DNA from: Marinobacter sp. LA51
GTDB lineage: Bacteria; Pseudomonadota; Gammaproteobacteria; Pseudomonadales; Oleiphilaceae
Direction: 5' to 3'
Length of the DNA stretch: 64,000 nt
NCBI RefSeq assembly: GCF_030297175.1
Contig: NZ_AP028070.1
Location: 2,542,001-2,606,000, forward strand
The notes below the pieces were generated by a model, which worked only from the letters and a program-made list of their open reading frames with translations, made no database searches and was not told where the DNA came from. Position numbers and translations under genes: made by a program. Below, one piece after another: positions 1-7,609 of the stretch (positions are counted from its first letter, which is position 1; every line of letters starts with the position of its first letter).

Positions 1-106
1 ACACCAGCCCGATAGTATTCAGCACGCCGATGATGCCGCCCACCTTGATGAGCACCGCCATTTCGGCCACTGGCATAACGATAAAAAGAAAAAGGAACAC
101 GGACAT
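1..106 (-). CDS. fxsA: FxsA family membrane protein, N-terminal fragment
   Basis: Only the first 35 codons lie inside the window; the gene runs off the left edge. The peptide begins MSVFLFLFIVMPVAEMAVLI and continues through a KVGGIIG stretch, matching the start of FxsA, a small inner-membrane protein whose overproduction relieves F-plasmid exclusion of phage T7 in E. coli. The visible part is one hydrophobic helix followed by the family's Gly-rich turn. It is divergent from the SDR gene at 203. The rest of the protein cannot be assessed. Confidence 0.75.
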   Translation of the reverse strand, partial: MSVFLFLFIVMPVAEMAVLIKVGGIIGVLNTIGLV

Positions 107-121
107 CAGAACCTCAGGGTC

Positions 122-151
122 TGAAGTGGGTTTGAGAAGGTCTGGTATACT
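122..151 (+). promoter_or_regulatory. Candidate sigma-70 promoter of the SDR gene
   Basis: An extended -10 (TGG followed by TATACT at 146-151) lies 18 bases after a weak -35 (TGAAGT at 122-127). It is about 50 bases upstream of the SDR start and is the only good -10 in the gap. Seen by eye only. Confidence 0.5.
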
Positions 152-202
152 CCGCGCACTCAGTACACGCAACACCATCTGATTTGTTGATTAGGGCGAA
201 AC

Positions 203-964
203 ATGAAACTTCAAGATTCTGTGATTGCAATTACCGGCGGCGGCCAGGGCCTTGGCCGTGCCATGGCCGAGTATCTGGCGGCCAAGGGTGCGCGACTGGC
301 GCTGATTGATTTGATGCCGGAGAAACTGGCCGAAGCGGCCGAGGCCTGCAAGCAGGCCGGCGGCGATGCCAAAACCTACGTCTGCAATGTGGCGAAGGAA
401 GAGGACGTTGTTCACACCTTCGAAGGTATCGTGGGCGACTTCGGCCAGTTGAATGGCCTGATCAATAACGCCGGCATTCTCCGTGACGGTCTGATGGTGA
501 AAGGCAAGGACGGTCAGGTGGAGAGGCGCATGGAGCTTGCCCAGTGGCAGGCGGTGATTGATGTGAATCTGACCGGGGTTTTCCTGTGCGGCCGGGAAGC
601 GTCTACCCAGATGATCAAGAATGGCGATCAGGGTGTGATCATTAATATTGCTTCGATCTCCCGGGCCGGCAACATGGGCCAAAGCAACTACTCGGCGGCG
701 AAAGCGGGCGTGTCGGCGTTAGTGCCGGTGTGGGCGAAGGAGCTGGCTCGTTACGGCATTCGCTGCATGGGGATTGCGCCGGGCTTTATTGAGACGGAGA
801 TGACGGCGTCGATGAAGCCGGAGGCTTTGGAGAAGATGGCGGCTGGGATTCCGTTGAAGCGGATGGGCAAGCCGGAGGAGATTGCTTCGGCGGCGGCGTT
901 TATTTTTGAGAACGATTATATGTCGGGGCGGATGATTGAGGTGGATGGGGCGCTTCGGCTTTAG
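203..964 (+). CDS. SDR family oxidoreductase (FabG-like)
   Basis: A 253-residue classical short-chain dehydrogenase/reductase, probably cytoplasmic and NAD(P)-dependent. The Rossmann glycine motif TGGGQGLG is at residues 11-18, the NNAG motif near residue 89, and the catalytic YSAAKAG signature (Tyr near 162, Lys four residues later) follows a catalytic Ser in NIASIS. It resembles 3-oxoacyl-ACP reductase FabG, but many paralogues of this shape act on other alcohols or ketones, so the substrate is not assigned. It stands alone on the plus strand between fxsA (divergent) and the alkyltransferase-like gene (convergent). Codon use becomes markedly richer in G- and T-ending codons in the last third. 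Confidence 0.85.
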   Translation: MKLQDSVIAITGGGQGLGRAMAEYLAAKGARLALIDLMPEKLAEAAEACKQAGGDAKTYVCNVAKEEDVVHTFEGIVGDFGQLNGLINNAGILRDGLMVKGKDGQVERRMELAQWQAVIDVNLTGVFLCGREASTQMIKNGDQGVIINIASISRAGNMGQSNYSAAKAGVSALVPVWAKELARYGIRCMGIAPGFIETEMTASMKPEALEKMAAGIPLKRMGKPEEIASAAAFIFENDYMSGRMIEVDGALRL

Positions 965-1006
965 CCTTCTCTTGTGAGTTCCTAGCCTGTTGGTTTTGGG
1001 GGCTGG

Positions 1007-1315
1007 TCAGGGCTGCCATTGGTAAATGCGCATGGGAATTTTGCCGTTTTTTACTTCTACTCCCTCCTGCTCTAGCAGCTTTTTTTGCCTGGCGAACGTT
1101 TCGGTGCCTTCTGGGAAGGCTATTTGGCCGTTGCTGCGGATTACTCGGTACCAGGGTACGGTGTGGCCGGCCGGGAGTTTGCCCAGGGCTCGGCCGATGT
1201 AGCGGGCTTGTCGGCCTAATCCGGCCATGCTGGCTACTTGGCCGTAGCTGGCGACTTTCCCCTCGGGAATTGCGAGTACAACCTGCCAGATTTTCTGATC
1301 TTTTGTAGCTTCCAT
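1007..1315 (-). CDS. Alkyltransferase-like protein (ATL), MGMT family without the active Cys
   Basis: A 102-residue protein matching the C-terminal DNA-binding domain of O6-alkylguanine-DNA alkyltransferase (helix-turn-helix with GKVASYGQVA, then the RALGKLP region). The methyl-accepting PCHRV motif reads PWYRV here: tryptophan replaces the reactive cysteine. This is the hallmark of ATL proteins (E. coli YbaZ, S. pombe Atl1), which bind O6-alkylguanine and are thought to flag it for nucleotide excision repair instead of reversing it. It is the last gene of an apparent yajQ-ampG-atl minus-strand operon; only 3 bases separate it from the permease stop. Confidence 0.9.
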   Translation of the reverse strand: MEATKDQKIWQVVLAIPEGKVASYGQVASMAGLGRQARYIGRALGKLPAGHTVPWYRVIRSNGQIAFPEGTETFARQKKLLEQEGVEVKNGKIPMRIYQWQP

Positions 1316-1318
1316 AGC

Positions 1319-2731
1319 TCAGGACTCCCTGAGTGCGGGTTCTGACCCGGGCTCTATTTCTTCCTTCTTTCTTGGCGCCAGCGCGTCCAGTCTTTCGCCT
1401 TGGCGCATCATGAAGATGGCCAGCAGGATGGCGGGTACGCCCATGACTCCGGCAACCAGGAAGAACTGGGCGTAACCGAAATCGGCCACAACGATGCCGG
1501 AGAAGCCGCCGAGAAATTTGCCCGGCAAAGTCATCAATGAGCTGAATAAGGCGTACTGGGTAGCGGTAAATGAAGCGCTGGTCATGCTGCTGAGCCAGGC
1601 AATGAGGGCGACGTTGGCGATGCCTCCGCTGAGGTTATCGGCACTGACCACCACCGCCAGAGTGAAGATGTCGGGCGGATACTGGGCCAGCAGCACGAAC
1701 AGCAAGTTTGTTGCCGCTGTCATGATGGCGCCCAGCAACAGGATTTTTCGCACGCCGTAACGGACCACCATCACACCACCGGCCAGGGAGCCGGCGATGG
1801 TCATGAAGAAGCCAAAGATCTTGGTGACGTCTGCCACCTGGGTTTTGCTGAAGCCCATGAAATCCAGATAGAACGGGTTGGCCATCACGCCCATGGCGAT
1901 GTCGGAGATGCGATAGACCGCCACCATCACCAGAATTAGAACGGCCAGCTCCCGGTAGCGCCGGAAGAAATCCACGAAGGGGCCGGCGACCGCGGCGTAG
2001 AACCAGCCAACGGCTCGTGCCACACGGGGATTGAGATGAGCGCGTTTGGCGGCTTCCTGTTCGATTTTGTGGGCGATATCCTGAGCCGCGGCGAAATGAT
2101 TGACGGTGGGTTCGCGCACGATCAGCACCGTGAGCATACCCACACCCACCAGTGCGGCCATCACTTCATAGGAAACCTGCCAGGACCAGAACTCGGCCAG
2201 GTAAAGCGCACCCGCACCAGCCACCAGTAACGCCAGGCGATAGCCGAAGATGTAGGTGGCCGCCAACGCGGCCTGCAGCCGCTCTTCGGCGATTTCTATG
2301 CGGTAGGCATCGATGGCCACGTCCTGGGTCGCAGAGGAAAAGGCCACCAGCAGCCCACATAGGGCCATCATTTCCGGCGCCGTAGTGGCGTCCACCTGGG
2401 CCATCAGATACAGCCCGGTGGCGATGCCCGCCTGGGCCAGGATGATCCAGCTGCGCCGCTTACCCAGCAGGCGATCGAGCAGCGGCAGTTTCAGCCGGTC
2501 GACCACCGGTGCCCAGAACACCTTGATAGAATAGGTAATCCCCAGCCAGCTGAAAAAGCCGATGGTGGCCGTTTCCACGCCCACATCCGCCAACCGGGCA
2601 TTCAGGGTGGAAAACACCAGCAGGAACGGCAGCCCCGCCGAGAACCCGAGAAACAGCAGGGCAACAACCTGCCATCGCGTGTAGGTGTAAATCGCTTCCC
2701 GGATTAGGGCGCGGCGGTCGCTGGAGAAGAT
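1319..2731 (-). CDS. ampG: AmpG-family MFS permease (muropeptide transporter-like), apparent ATC start
   Basis: A 12-TM major facilitator permease resembling AmpG, which imports GlcNAc-anhydroMurNAc muropeptides for cell-wall recycling. The first conventional start (GTG at 2617) would give 432 residues but cuts away half of TM1. The frame continues upstream through IREAIYTYTRWQVVALLFLG and then GFSAGLP, the typical AmpG N-terminus, back to an ATC at 2731, giving 470 residues. That ATC sits 7 bases after a perfect GGAGG and directly after the yajQ stop; no ATG, GTG or TTG exists between the preceding stop and 2617. I therefore place the start at ATC 2731. The extended frame is seen directly; use of ATC is inferred. 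Confidence 0.85.
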   Translation of the reverse strand: MFSSDRRALIREAIYTYTRWQVVALLFLGFSAGLPFLLVFSTLNARLADVGVETATIGFFSWLGITYSIKVFWAPVVDRLKLPLLDRLLGKRRSWIILAQAGIATGLYLMAQVDATTAPEMMALCGLLVAFSSATQDVAIDAYRIEIAEERLQAALAATYIFGYRLALLVAGAGALYLAEFWSWQVSYEVMAALVGVGMLTVLIVREPTVNHFAAAQDIAHKIEQEAAKRAHLNPRVARAVGWFYAAVAGPFVDFFRRYRELAVLILVMVAVYRISDIAMGVMANPFYLDFMGFSKTQVADVTKIFGFFMTIAGSLAGGVMVVRYGVRKILLLGAIMTAATNLLFVLLAQYPPDIFTLAVVVSADNLSGGIANVALIAWLSSMTSASFTATQYALFSSLMTLPGKFLGGFSGIVVADFGYAQFFLVAGVMGVPAILLAIFMMRQGERLDALAPRKKEEIEPGSEPALRES

Positions 2732-2738
2732 GGTAAAA

Positions 2739-2743
2739 CCTCC
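2739..2743 (-). promoter_or_regulatory. Ribosome binding site deciding the ampG start
   Basis: GGAGG on the minus strand lies just after the yajQ stop codon and 7 bases before the ATC at 2731. Its position fits initiation there and not at GTG 2617, which is over 100 bases away. Confidence 0.6.
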
Positions 2744-2746
2744 GAC

Positions 2747-3229
2747 TCAGTCGCGGAAATTGTTGAACTGCAGAGGAATATCGAGCTCGGCCTCGCGCAG
2801 CATCGCCATTGCGGCCTGCAGGTCGTCCCGCTTCTTGCCGGTTACACGGACTTTGTCGCCCTGGATGCTGGCCTGCACTTTTAGCTTGGCGTCTTTGATC
2901 ATCTTCACGATCTTTTTCGCCATGTCGGTCTCGATGCCCTGCTTCAGCAACAGATGCTGCTTCACCAGCTTGCCGGCTTTGCTTTCGCCGTCTTCGCTGA
3001 TGGCGCGGCCATCAATGTTGCGCTTGGCAAAGGCCATCCGCAGCATGTCCATCAGTTGTTCCAGCTGGAATTCCTGCTCGGCACTGATGGTCAGGCCCTT
3101 GTCGTCCTGTTCGATGTCGGCTTCAACGTTCTTGAAGTCCCAGCGATTACCCAGCTCACGCTTGGCCTGGTCCACCGCGTTCGTCACTTCGTGCAGATCA
3201 ATCTCAGAAACTATGTCAAAAGAAGGCAT
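2747..3229 (-). CDS. yajQ: YajQ family nucleotide-binding protein
   Basis: A 160-residue protein of normal length for YajQ (UPF0234), with the family start [15 protein letters not shown] and the NRWDFKN segment near residue 30. Family members bind nucleotides or tRNA; the Xanthomonas homologue binds cyclic di-GMP and acts with a transcription factor. Only 15 bases separate its stop from the downstream permease start, suggesting a yajQ-ampG-atl operon. It is divergent from the response regulator at 3381, whose GGDEF-like domain has lost its catalytic motif. Confidence 0.93.
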   Translation of the reverse strand: MPSFDIVSEIDLHEVTNAVDQAKRELGNRWDFKNVEADIEQDDKGLTISAEQEFQLEQLMDMLRMAFAKRNIDGRAISEDGESKAGKLVKQHLLLKQGIETDMAKKIVKMIKDAKLKVQASIQGDKVRVTGKKRDDLQAAMAMLREAELDIPLQFNNFRD

Positions 3230-3380
3230 GGTCGTTATTCTCCAGCGGCCACTGAGGGTATACTGTGGCCTAAATTTATTCCCGAATGTTCAAGGTGCCA
3301 AAGCATACCAAGACCCACGCCGGACCGCACCCGGCAAAGGTTGCAGCACCTGACAATGGACTGATGAGAAGTCGATACCA

Positions 3381-4352
3381 ATGCCAAACCTGGACCTCCC
3401 GATCCTCGTCGTCGACGACGCCAAATTCAGCAGCATGGTGGTTGGCCGAACGCTGCGAAAGGCCGGATATCGCGACGTACGCGTGGTCAACAATGCCTCC
3501 ACCGCGCTGGAACTGATGGAGCAGCGGCCCGTCAGCGTCCTGATTGCCGACTGGCTGATGCCCGAGATGGACGGCTTACAGCTCACGGATCAGGTCCGAC
3601 AGCAGGACGAGCAGAACAATCACTACACCTATGTGATTCTGCTGACCGCCCGGGAAAGCATCGATGCACTGGCAGAAGCCTTCGACCGGGGCGTGGACGA
3701 CTTCATCTACAAATCCGACATGACCAAGCAACTGATCCCGCGGATCTTCGCGGCGGATCGCATGGCAGATCGGCAGAATACGCTGCTCAGGGCCAATGCC
3801 CTGCTGGTGGAGAACAATCGCGAGCTGGAAGCCACCCACATCATTGATCTGGAAACCGGCCTCGGCAACAGCCTGTACAGTCGGGATCGCCTGGGGAAAG
3901 TGCTGCGCTATGCCGAATCCCGTGGTGGTGCCTGCGCCTATGTACTGTGCGGCATTCGCAACTGGCAGGATCTAAAGCGCAAACATTCCCCCGCGGTGAT
4001 GAGCGAACTGGCAGTGGGTATCAGCCGACGTCTGACCACCCTGGTGCGTCCTATCGACTCCCTATGCCGGGTTGGCGATAACCAGTATGCCCTGATTGCC
4101 CATTTCCCGAACAGCGATCACTGCACCACCACGGCATTTCGGCGGGTGTTTGATGGCATCAACCACAAGGCCCTGAAAACCACCGCCGGTTATATCTCTG
4201 TGGAAGCGGGCATGGTGCTGTGCAAGGCGGACGCCGAGCACGGCACGCCCTCGGTGCAGGACGTGGAGCGCACCGCCGTTCAAGGCCTGGTGGACGCCTA
4301 CGAAACCCGACGATTCACGGAAACGGCACCGGGGCTGGAAACTGAGGCGTGA
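3381..4352 (+). CDS. Response regulator: receiver plus degenerate GGDEF domain
   Basis: A 323-residue protein. Residues 1-130 are a canonical receiver: acidic pair in LVVDDAKFS, phospho-acceptor Asp in LIADWLMPEMDG, Thr in LLTARES, Lys in FIYKSD. After a short helical linker, residues 160-300 follow the GGDEF fold (DLETGLGNSLYSRDRL corresponds to the usual D-x-LTGLxNR), but the signature reads GDNQY instead of GG(D/E)EF, so diguanylate cyclase activity is not expected. It may be a c-di-GMP sensor or protein-interaction module. It is divergent from yajQ and followed by a 383-base gap with a strong terminator. Confidence 0.85.
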   Translation: MPNLDLPILVVDDAKFSSMVVGRTLRKAGYRDVRVVNNASTALELMEQRPVSVLIADWLMPEMDGLQLTDQVRQQDEQNNHYTYVILLTARESIDALAEAFDRGVDDFIYKSDMTKQLIPRIFAADRMADRQNTLLRANALLVENNRELEATHIIDLETGLGNSLYSRDRLGKVLRYAESRGGACAYVLCGIRNWQDLKRKHSPAVMSELAVGISRRLTTLVRPIDSLCRVGDNQYALIAHFPNSDHCTTTAFRRVFDGINHKALKTTAGYISVEAGMVLCKADAEHGTPSVQDVERTAVQGLVDAYETRRFTETAPGLETEA

Positions 4353-4735
4353 TACTCAGCTGATCAGTTTTCGAACACTCCGTAACAGTGCGACACACAT
4401 AACCCACAGACACTAAGAAGCGAAAGCCCTATTCTGAGATTGTGGATTTAAGCAGTATCCCCCATGGCGGAGGAGCCGTGTAGTACCTCCGCCGCCATAT
4501 GGGCCAGGTTACTGAGAGAGGTCCACCGGATTAACGAATTTTTCAGGCACTTTCGTTCTTTCCTTATCTTTGGGCCAGCATTTTAGCTGGCCTTTTTGTT
4601 TTTTGGCCCCACCGCCCTGCTCTCACTGCTGCTGCATCAAGTTGTTACCGCGAACACTTCGAACCGCCGAAGTTCTAACGGCACAGATCCGTTATACTCT
4701 CGGCAACAATTACTCCAAGAAGCTGTGTCGTTACC
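4353..4735. other. 383-base non-coding gap with hairpins and a possible small RNA
   Basis: No convincing protein gene. It holds an 8-bp hairpin (GGCGGAGG at 4466-4473 with CCTCCGCC at 4486-4493, 12-base loop) and, about 80 bases on, a strong intrinsic terminator at 4573-4604. The terminator is more than 200 bases beyond the response regulator stop, so the segment from about 4400 to 4604 could be a long 3' UTR or an independent small RNA. A -10-like TATACT at 4693-4698 may serve the AraC gene, but its -35 is poor. Confidence 0.4.
4573..4604 (+). terminator. Rho-independent terminator
   Basis: A perfect 7-bp stem, GGCCAGC (4573-4579) with GCTGGCC (4586-4592), has a 6-base loop and is followed by TTTTTGTTTTTT. 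It points along the plus strand. It ends either the response regulator transcript or an unannotated RNA from the preceding gap. Confidence 0.85.
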
Positions 4736-5767
4736 ATGAAATCCCTCGGAACCACCTCCGTTGCCGCACTTCGCCAGTATGTTCGCGCCGCCGAATCTGC
4801 CGGCGTTGATACCGCACCACTGTTCAGCAAGGCCGAACTGGATCCCGCCATCCTGGACAGCGACGACGGCCGCATCGACGGCGAGCAATTCCAGGTATTC
4901 ATCGAGCAATTGGTGAATCAAACGGGCAATCCGATTCTCGGGTTGGAAACGGGCGAGTTCGTGCAACCCGGCTCCTACAGCGTGCTGGGTTACATCACCA
5001 TGAGCTGCGCCACCCTGGGCGAAGCCGTGGCCCGCATTGCGCCTTACGAAAAGCTGGTGGGCGATATGGGGACTACCCGCCTTGCCATGGCTGGCAACAA
5101 CATCAAGCTGCTGTGGCACTGCAACTACGACAATCCCTCAGTACGACCACACCTGGTGGATAACGTATTCTCATCCTGGGTCAATTACGCCCGCTGGCTG
5201 GCCGATGACGAGGCCGCCGCGCCCACCCTGGTAAAACTGAAACGGCCATCGCCGGGCAAGGAGCTGGAGCAGGCGTACCAGTCACGCTGGAACTGTCCCG
5301 TGCACTTCTCTGCCGATGAGGACAGCCTGACTTTCCGCAAGGTACTGCTGAGCACTCGGCTGCGCCAGCCCGATCCCATGCTGCGTAAAACCCTGGAGGC
5401 GCACGCTCTCACCCAGCTGGCATCGCTCGAAACCAACACCGACACCAACAGCAATCTGGCCGCACAGGTAAAGCACAGTATTCAGCAGCAGCTGATGCAA
5501 GGAGTCACAAGGCAGGATGTGGTAGCGGACGAGCTCGGCATGAACAGCCGGACCCTGCAACGCAGGCTGAGCCAGGAAGGCGTGTCGTATCAGAAATTAC
5601 TGGATGAGGTTCGCCAGATCATGGCCGAGGACTATCTGCTCAACAGCGAGTTGGCGATTCCGGATATTGCGTTACGGCTGGGATTTAGTGAAACCACTTC
5701 GTTTCACCGGAAATTCAAGGCAATCAAAGGAAAGACGCCCGGAGAGTTCCGGGCGTCCAAAAGCTAA
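4736..5767 (+). CDS. AraC family transcriptional regulator
   Basis: A 343-residue cytoplasmic DNA-binding protein. The N-terminal ~200 residues match the sensing domain of the OruR/MmsR-like group of AraC regulators (AraC_binding_2 type, not a cupin). The last ~100 residues form the double helix-turn-helix, with the conserved LGMNSRTLQRRL and IALRLGFSETTSFHRKFK segments. Proteins of this architecture often control catabolic or fatty-acid genes next to them, but the neighbour here is argG, convergent 13 bases away, so no target is apparent. Confidence 0.88.
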   Translation: MKSLGTTSVAALRQYVRAAESAGVDTAPLFSKAELDPAILDSDDGRIDGEQFQVFIEQLVNQTGNPILGLETGEFVQPGSYSVLGYITMSCATLGEAVARIAPYEKLVGDMGTTRLAMAGNNIKLLWHCNYDNPSVRPHLVDNVFSSWVNYARWLADDEAAAPTLVKLKRPSPGKELEQAYQSRWNCPVHFSADEDSLTFRKVLLSTRLRQPDPMLRKTLEAHALTQLASLETNTDTNSNLAAQVKHSIQQQLMQGVTRQDVVADELGMNSRTLQRRLSQEGVSYQKLLDEVRQIMAEDYLLNSELAIPDIALRLGFSETTSFHRKFKAIKGKTPGEFRASKS

Positions 5768-5780
5768 CTGAAGGCGAAAG

Positions 5781-6992
5781 TCAGAGCTTGCGGCCTTTGC
5801 CTGCCGCAATGCGCAGACGCAGCGCGTTCAGCTTGATAAAGCCTTCCGCATCTTTTTGATCGTACGCACCCTGATCTTCCTCGAAGGTGGCAATCTTCTC
5901 GTCGAACAGCGAGTCATCCGACTTCCGGCCAACAACCTCAACATTGCCCTTGTAGAGCTTGAGGCGAACGGTGCCGTTCACGTAGGTTTGAGTCTGATCA
6001 ATCAGCGCCTGCAGCGCTTCACGCTCAGGAGACCACCAGTAACCGTTGTAAATCACCTCGGCGTAGCGCGGCATGATGCTGTCTTTCAGGTGGGCCACTT
6101 CGCGGTCCAGCGTGATCGACTCAATGGCGCGGTGGGCGCGCAGCATGATGGTACCGCCGGGTGTTTCGTAACAGCCACGGGACTTCATGCCCACGTAACG
6201 GTTCTCAACGATGTCCAAGCGACCAATGCCGTTGTCACCCGCCATCTTGTTCAGGGTTTCCAGCACCACGTGGGGCTTCATGTCCTGACCGTCGATGGCC
6301 ACGATGTCGCCCTTGCTGTACGTCAGCTCAACGTAAGTCGGCTTGTCCGGAGCGGCTTCCGGAGACACGCTCCAGCGCCACATGTCTTCCTCGGCCTCAG
6401 CCCAGGGATCTTCCAGGTTCATGCCTTCGTAGGAGATGTGCAGCAGGTTGGCATCCATGGAGTAAGGGGATTTGCCCTTCTTCTTCTCCACCGGAATGTT
6501 GCGCTCATCGCAGTAGGCCAGCAGCTTCTCGCGGGAGTTCAGATCCCACTCACGCCAGGGTGCAATCACCTTTACGCCAGGCTTCAGTGCGTAGGCACCC
6601 AGCTCGAAGCGAACCTGATCGTTACCCTTGCCGGTCGCACCGTGGGAGATAGCATCCGCACCGGTCTCGTTGGCGATTTCAATCAAACGGCGAGAGATCA
6701 ATGGACGGGCGATGGAGGTACCCAGCAGGTACTCCCCTTCGTAGATGGTGTTCGCGCGGAACATCGGGAACACGTAATCGCGCACAAACTCTTCGCGCAG
6801 GTCCTCGATGTAGATTTCCTTCACTCCCAGCGCTTCAGCTTTCGCCCGCGCTGGCTCCACTTCCTCACCTTGGCCGATGTCGGCGGTGAAGGTCACCACC
6901 TCACAGTTATAGGTATCCTGCAACCACCGAACGATGACGGAGGTATCCAGGCCACCAGAATAGGCCAGCACCACCTTCTTAATATCAGACAT
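5781..6992 (-). CDS. argG: Argininosuccinate synthase
   Basis: A 403-residue enzyme that joins citrulline and aspartate with ATP to form argininosuccinate, the penultimate step of arginine synthesis. The PP-loop [10 protein letters not shown] is at residues 10-19. [13 protein letters not shown] and the [13 protein letters not shown] segment, both typical of the family, are present. The length matches the short (about 400 residue) bacterial form and not the longer E. coli form. It is a single gene, convergent with the AraC regulator. No clear promoter or ARG box was identified in the 183-base upstream gap. Confidence 0.97.
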   Translation of the reverse strand: MSDIKKVVLAYSGGLDTSVIVRWLQDTYNCEVVTFTADIGQGEEVEPARAKAEALGVKEIYIEDLREEFVRDYVFPMFRANTIYEGEYLLGTSIARPLISRRLIEIANETGADAISHGATGKGNDQVRFELGAYALKPGVKVIAPWREWDLNSREKLLAYCDERNIPVEKKKGKSPYSMDANLLHISYEGMNLEDPWAEAEEDMWRWSVSPEAAPDKPTYVELTYSKGDIVAIDGQDMKPHVVLETLNKMAGDNGIGRLDIVENRYVGMKSRGCYETPGGTIMLRAHRAIESITLDREVAHLKDSIMPRYAEVIYNGYWWSPEREALQALIDQTQTYVNGTVRLKLYKGNVEVVGRKSDDSLFDEKIATFEEDQGAYDQKDAEGFIKLNALRLRIAAGKGRKL

Positions 6993-7175
6993 GCCCTTGC
7001 TCCAGACTGAACAGTATGGATGTATCGAAAATAAGGCGCATATTGTACGGGAGAGCGGGGGGAATGGCTATTGGGCTGGGGTATTAGGGAGAGGTACAGC
7101 AGGAGGCCCTCCCCACCGCGCTGGCGTTGAACCACGGTGGAGAGAAAGGCTACGAACGGTAATCGATCCGGTTAA

Positions 7176-7574
7176 TCAGCCTACCCTTTGCTGGGAAATC
7201 GCCTCTTCGCGGATGCCGTCCCAGCCTTCTTTGATAGAGCGGAGTAAATCCGCAACCTCGTCGAGCTTAGCCACATCATTCTTGGCATTCGCTTCGAACA
7301 GAACCCGTTCCATGTAGTCATACAGCCCCTCAAGGCGCTCAGCGAGATCGCCACCCTTCTCAAAGTCTAGGAAACTACGCAGGCCGCCAATGATTTCGAT
7401 GGCCTTGGTAATCAGCTTACCTTTTCCTTCAAAGTCCTTCGCCTGCATCCGGGCCTTGGCCATATTGATGCGCTCGATAGCACCATTGTACAAAAGCTGT
7501 ATCAGCTTGTGTGGATCGGCATCAGTGATGCTGGTCTGGGTATTTACGCGCTGGTACGCCTGCAAACCGTTCAT
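7176..7574 (-). CDS. fliS: Flagellar export chaperone FliS
   Basis: A 132-residue helical protein of normal FliS length, beginning MNGLQAYQRVNTQTSITDAD with the family's Y-Q motif and the HKLIQLLYNGAIERI helix. FliS binds the C-terminal disordered end of flagellin in the cytosol and prevents premature polymerisation before export. It lies 35 bases downstream of fliD in the same direction. No fliT is visible downstream; the next 183 bases before argG show no convincing gene. Confidence 0.95.
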   Translation of the reverse strand: MNGLQAYQRVNTQTSITDADPHKLIQLLYNGAIERINMAKARMQAKDFEGKGKLITKAIEIIGGLRSFLDFEKGGDLAERLEGLYDYMERVLFEANAKNDVAKLDEVADLLRSIKEGWDGIREEAISQQRVG

Positions 7575-7609
7575 AATTAACCTCTTAGTTTCCGACCGGA
7601 TTCAGCCGA

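Noticed and set aside
5856..7010. Long plus-strand open frame (384 codons) opposite argG
   Set aside because: It mirrors argG, has no recognisable domain or ribosome site, and argG is unmistakable on the other strand.
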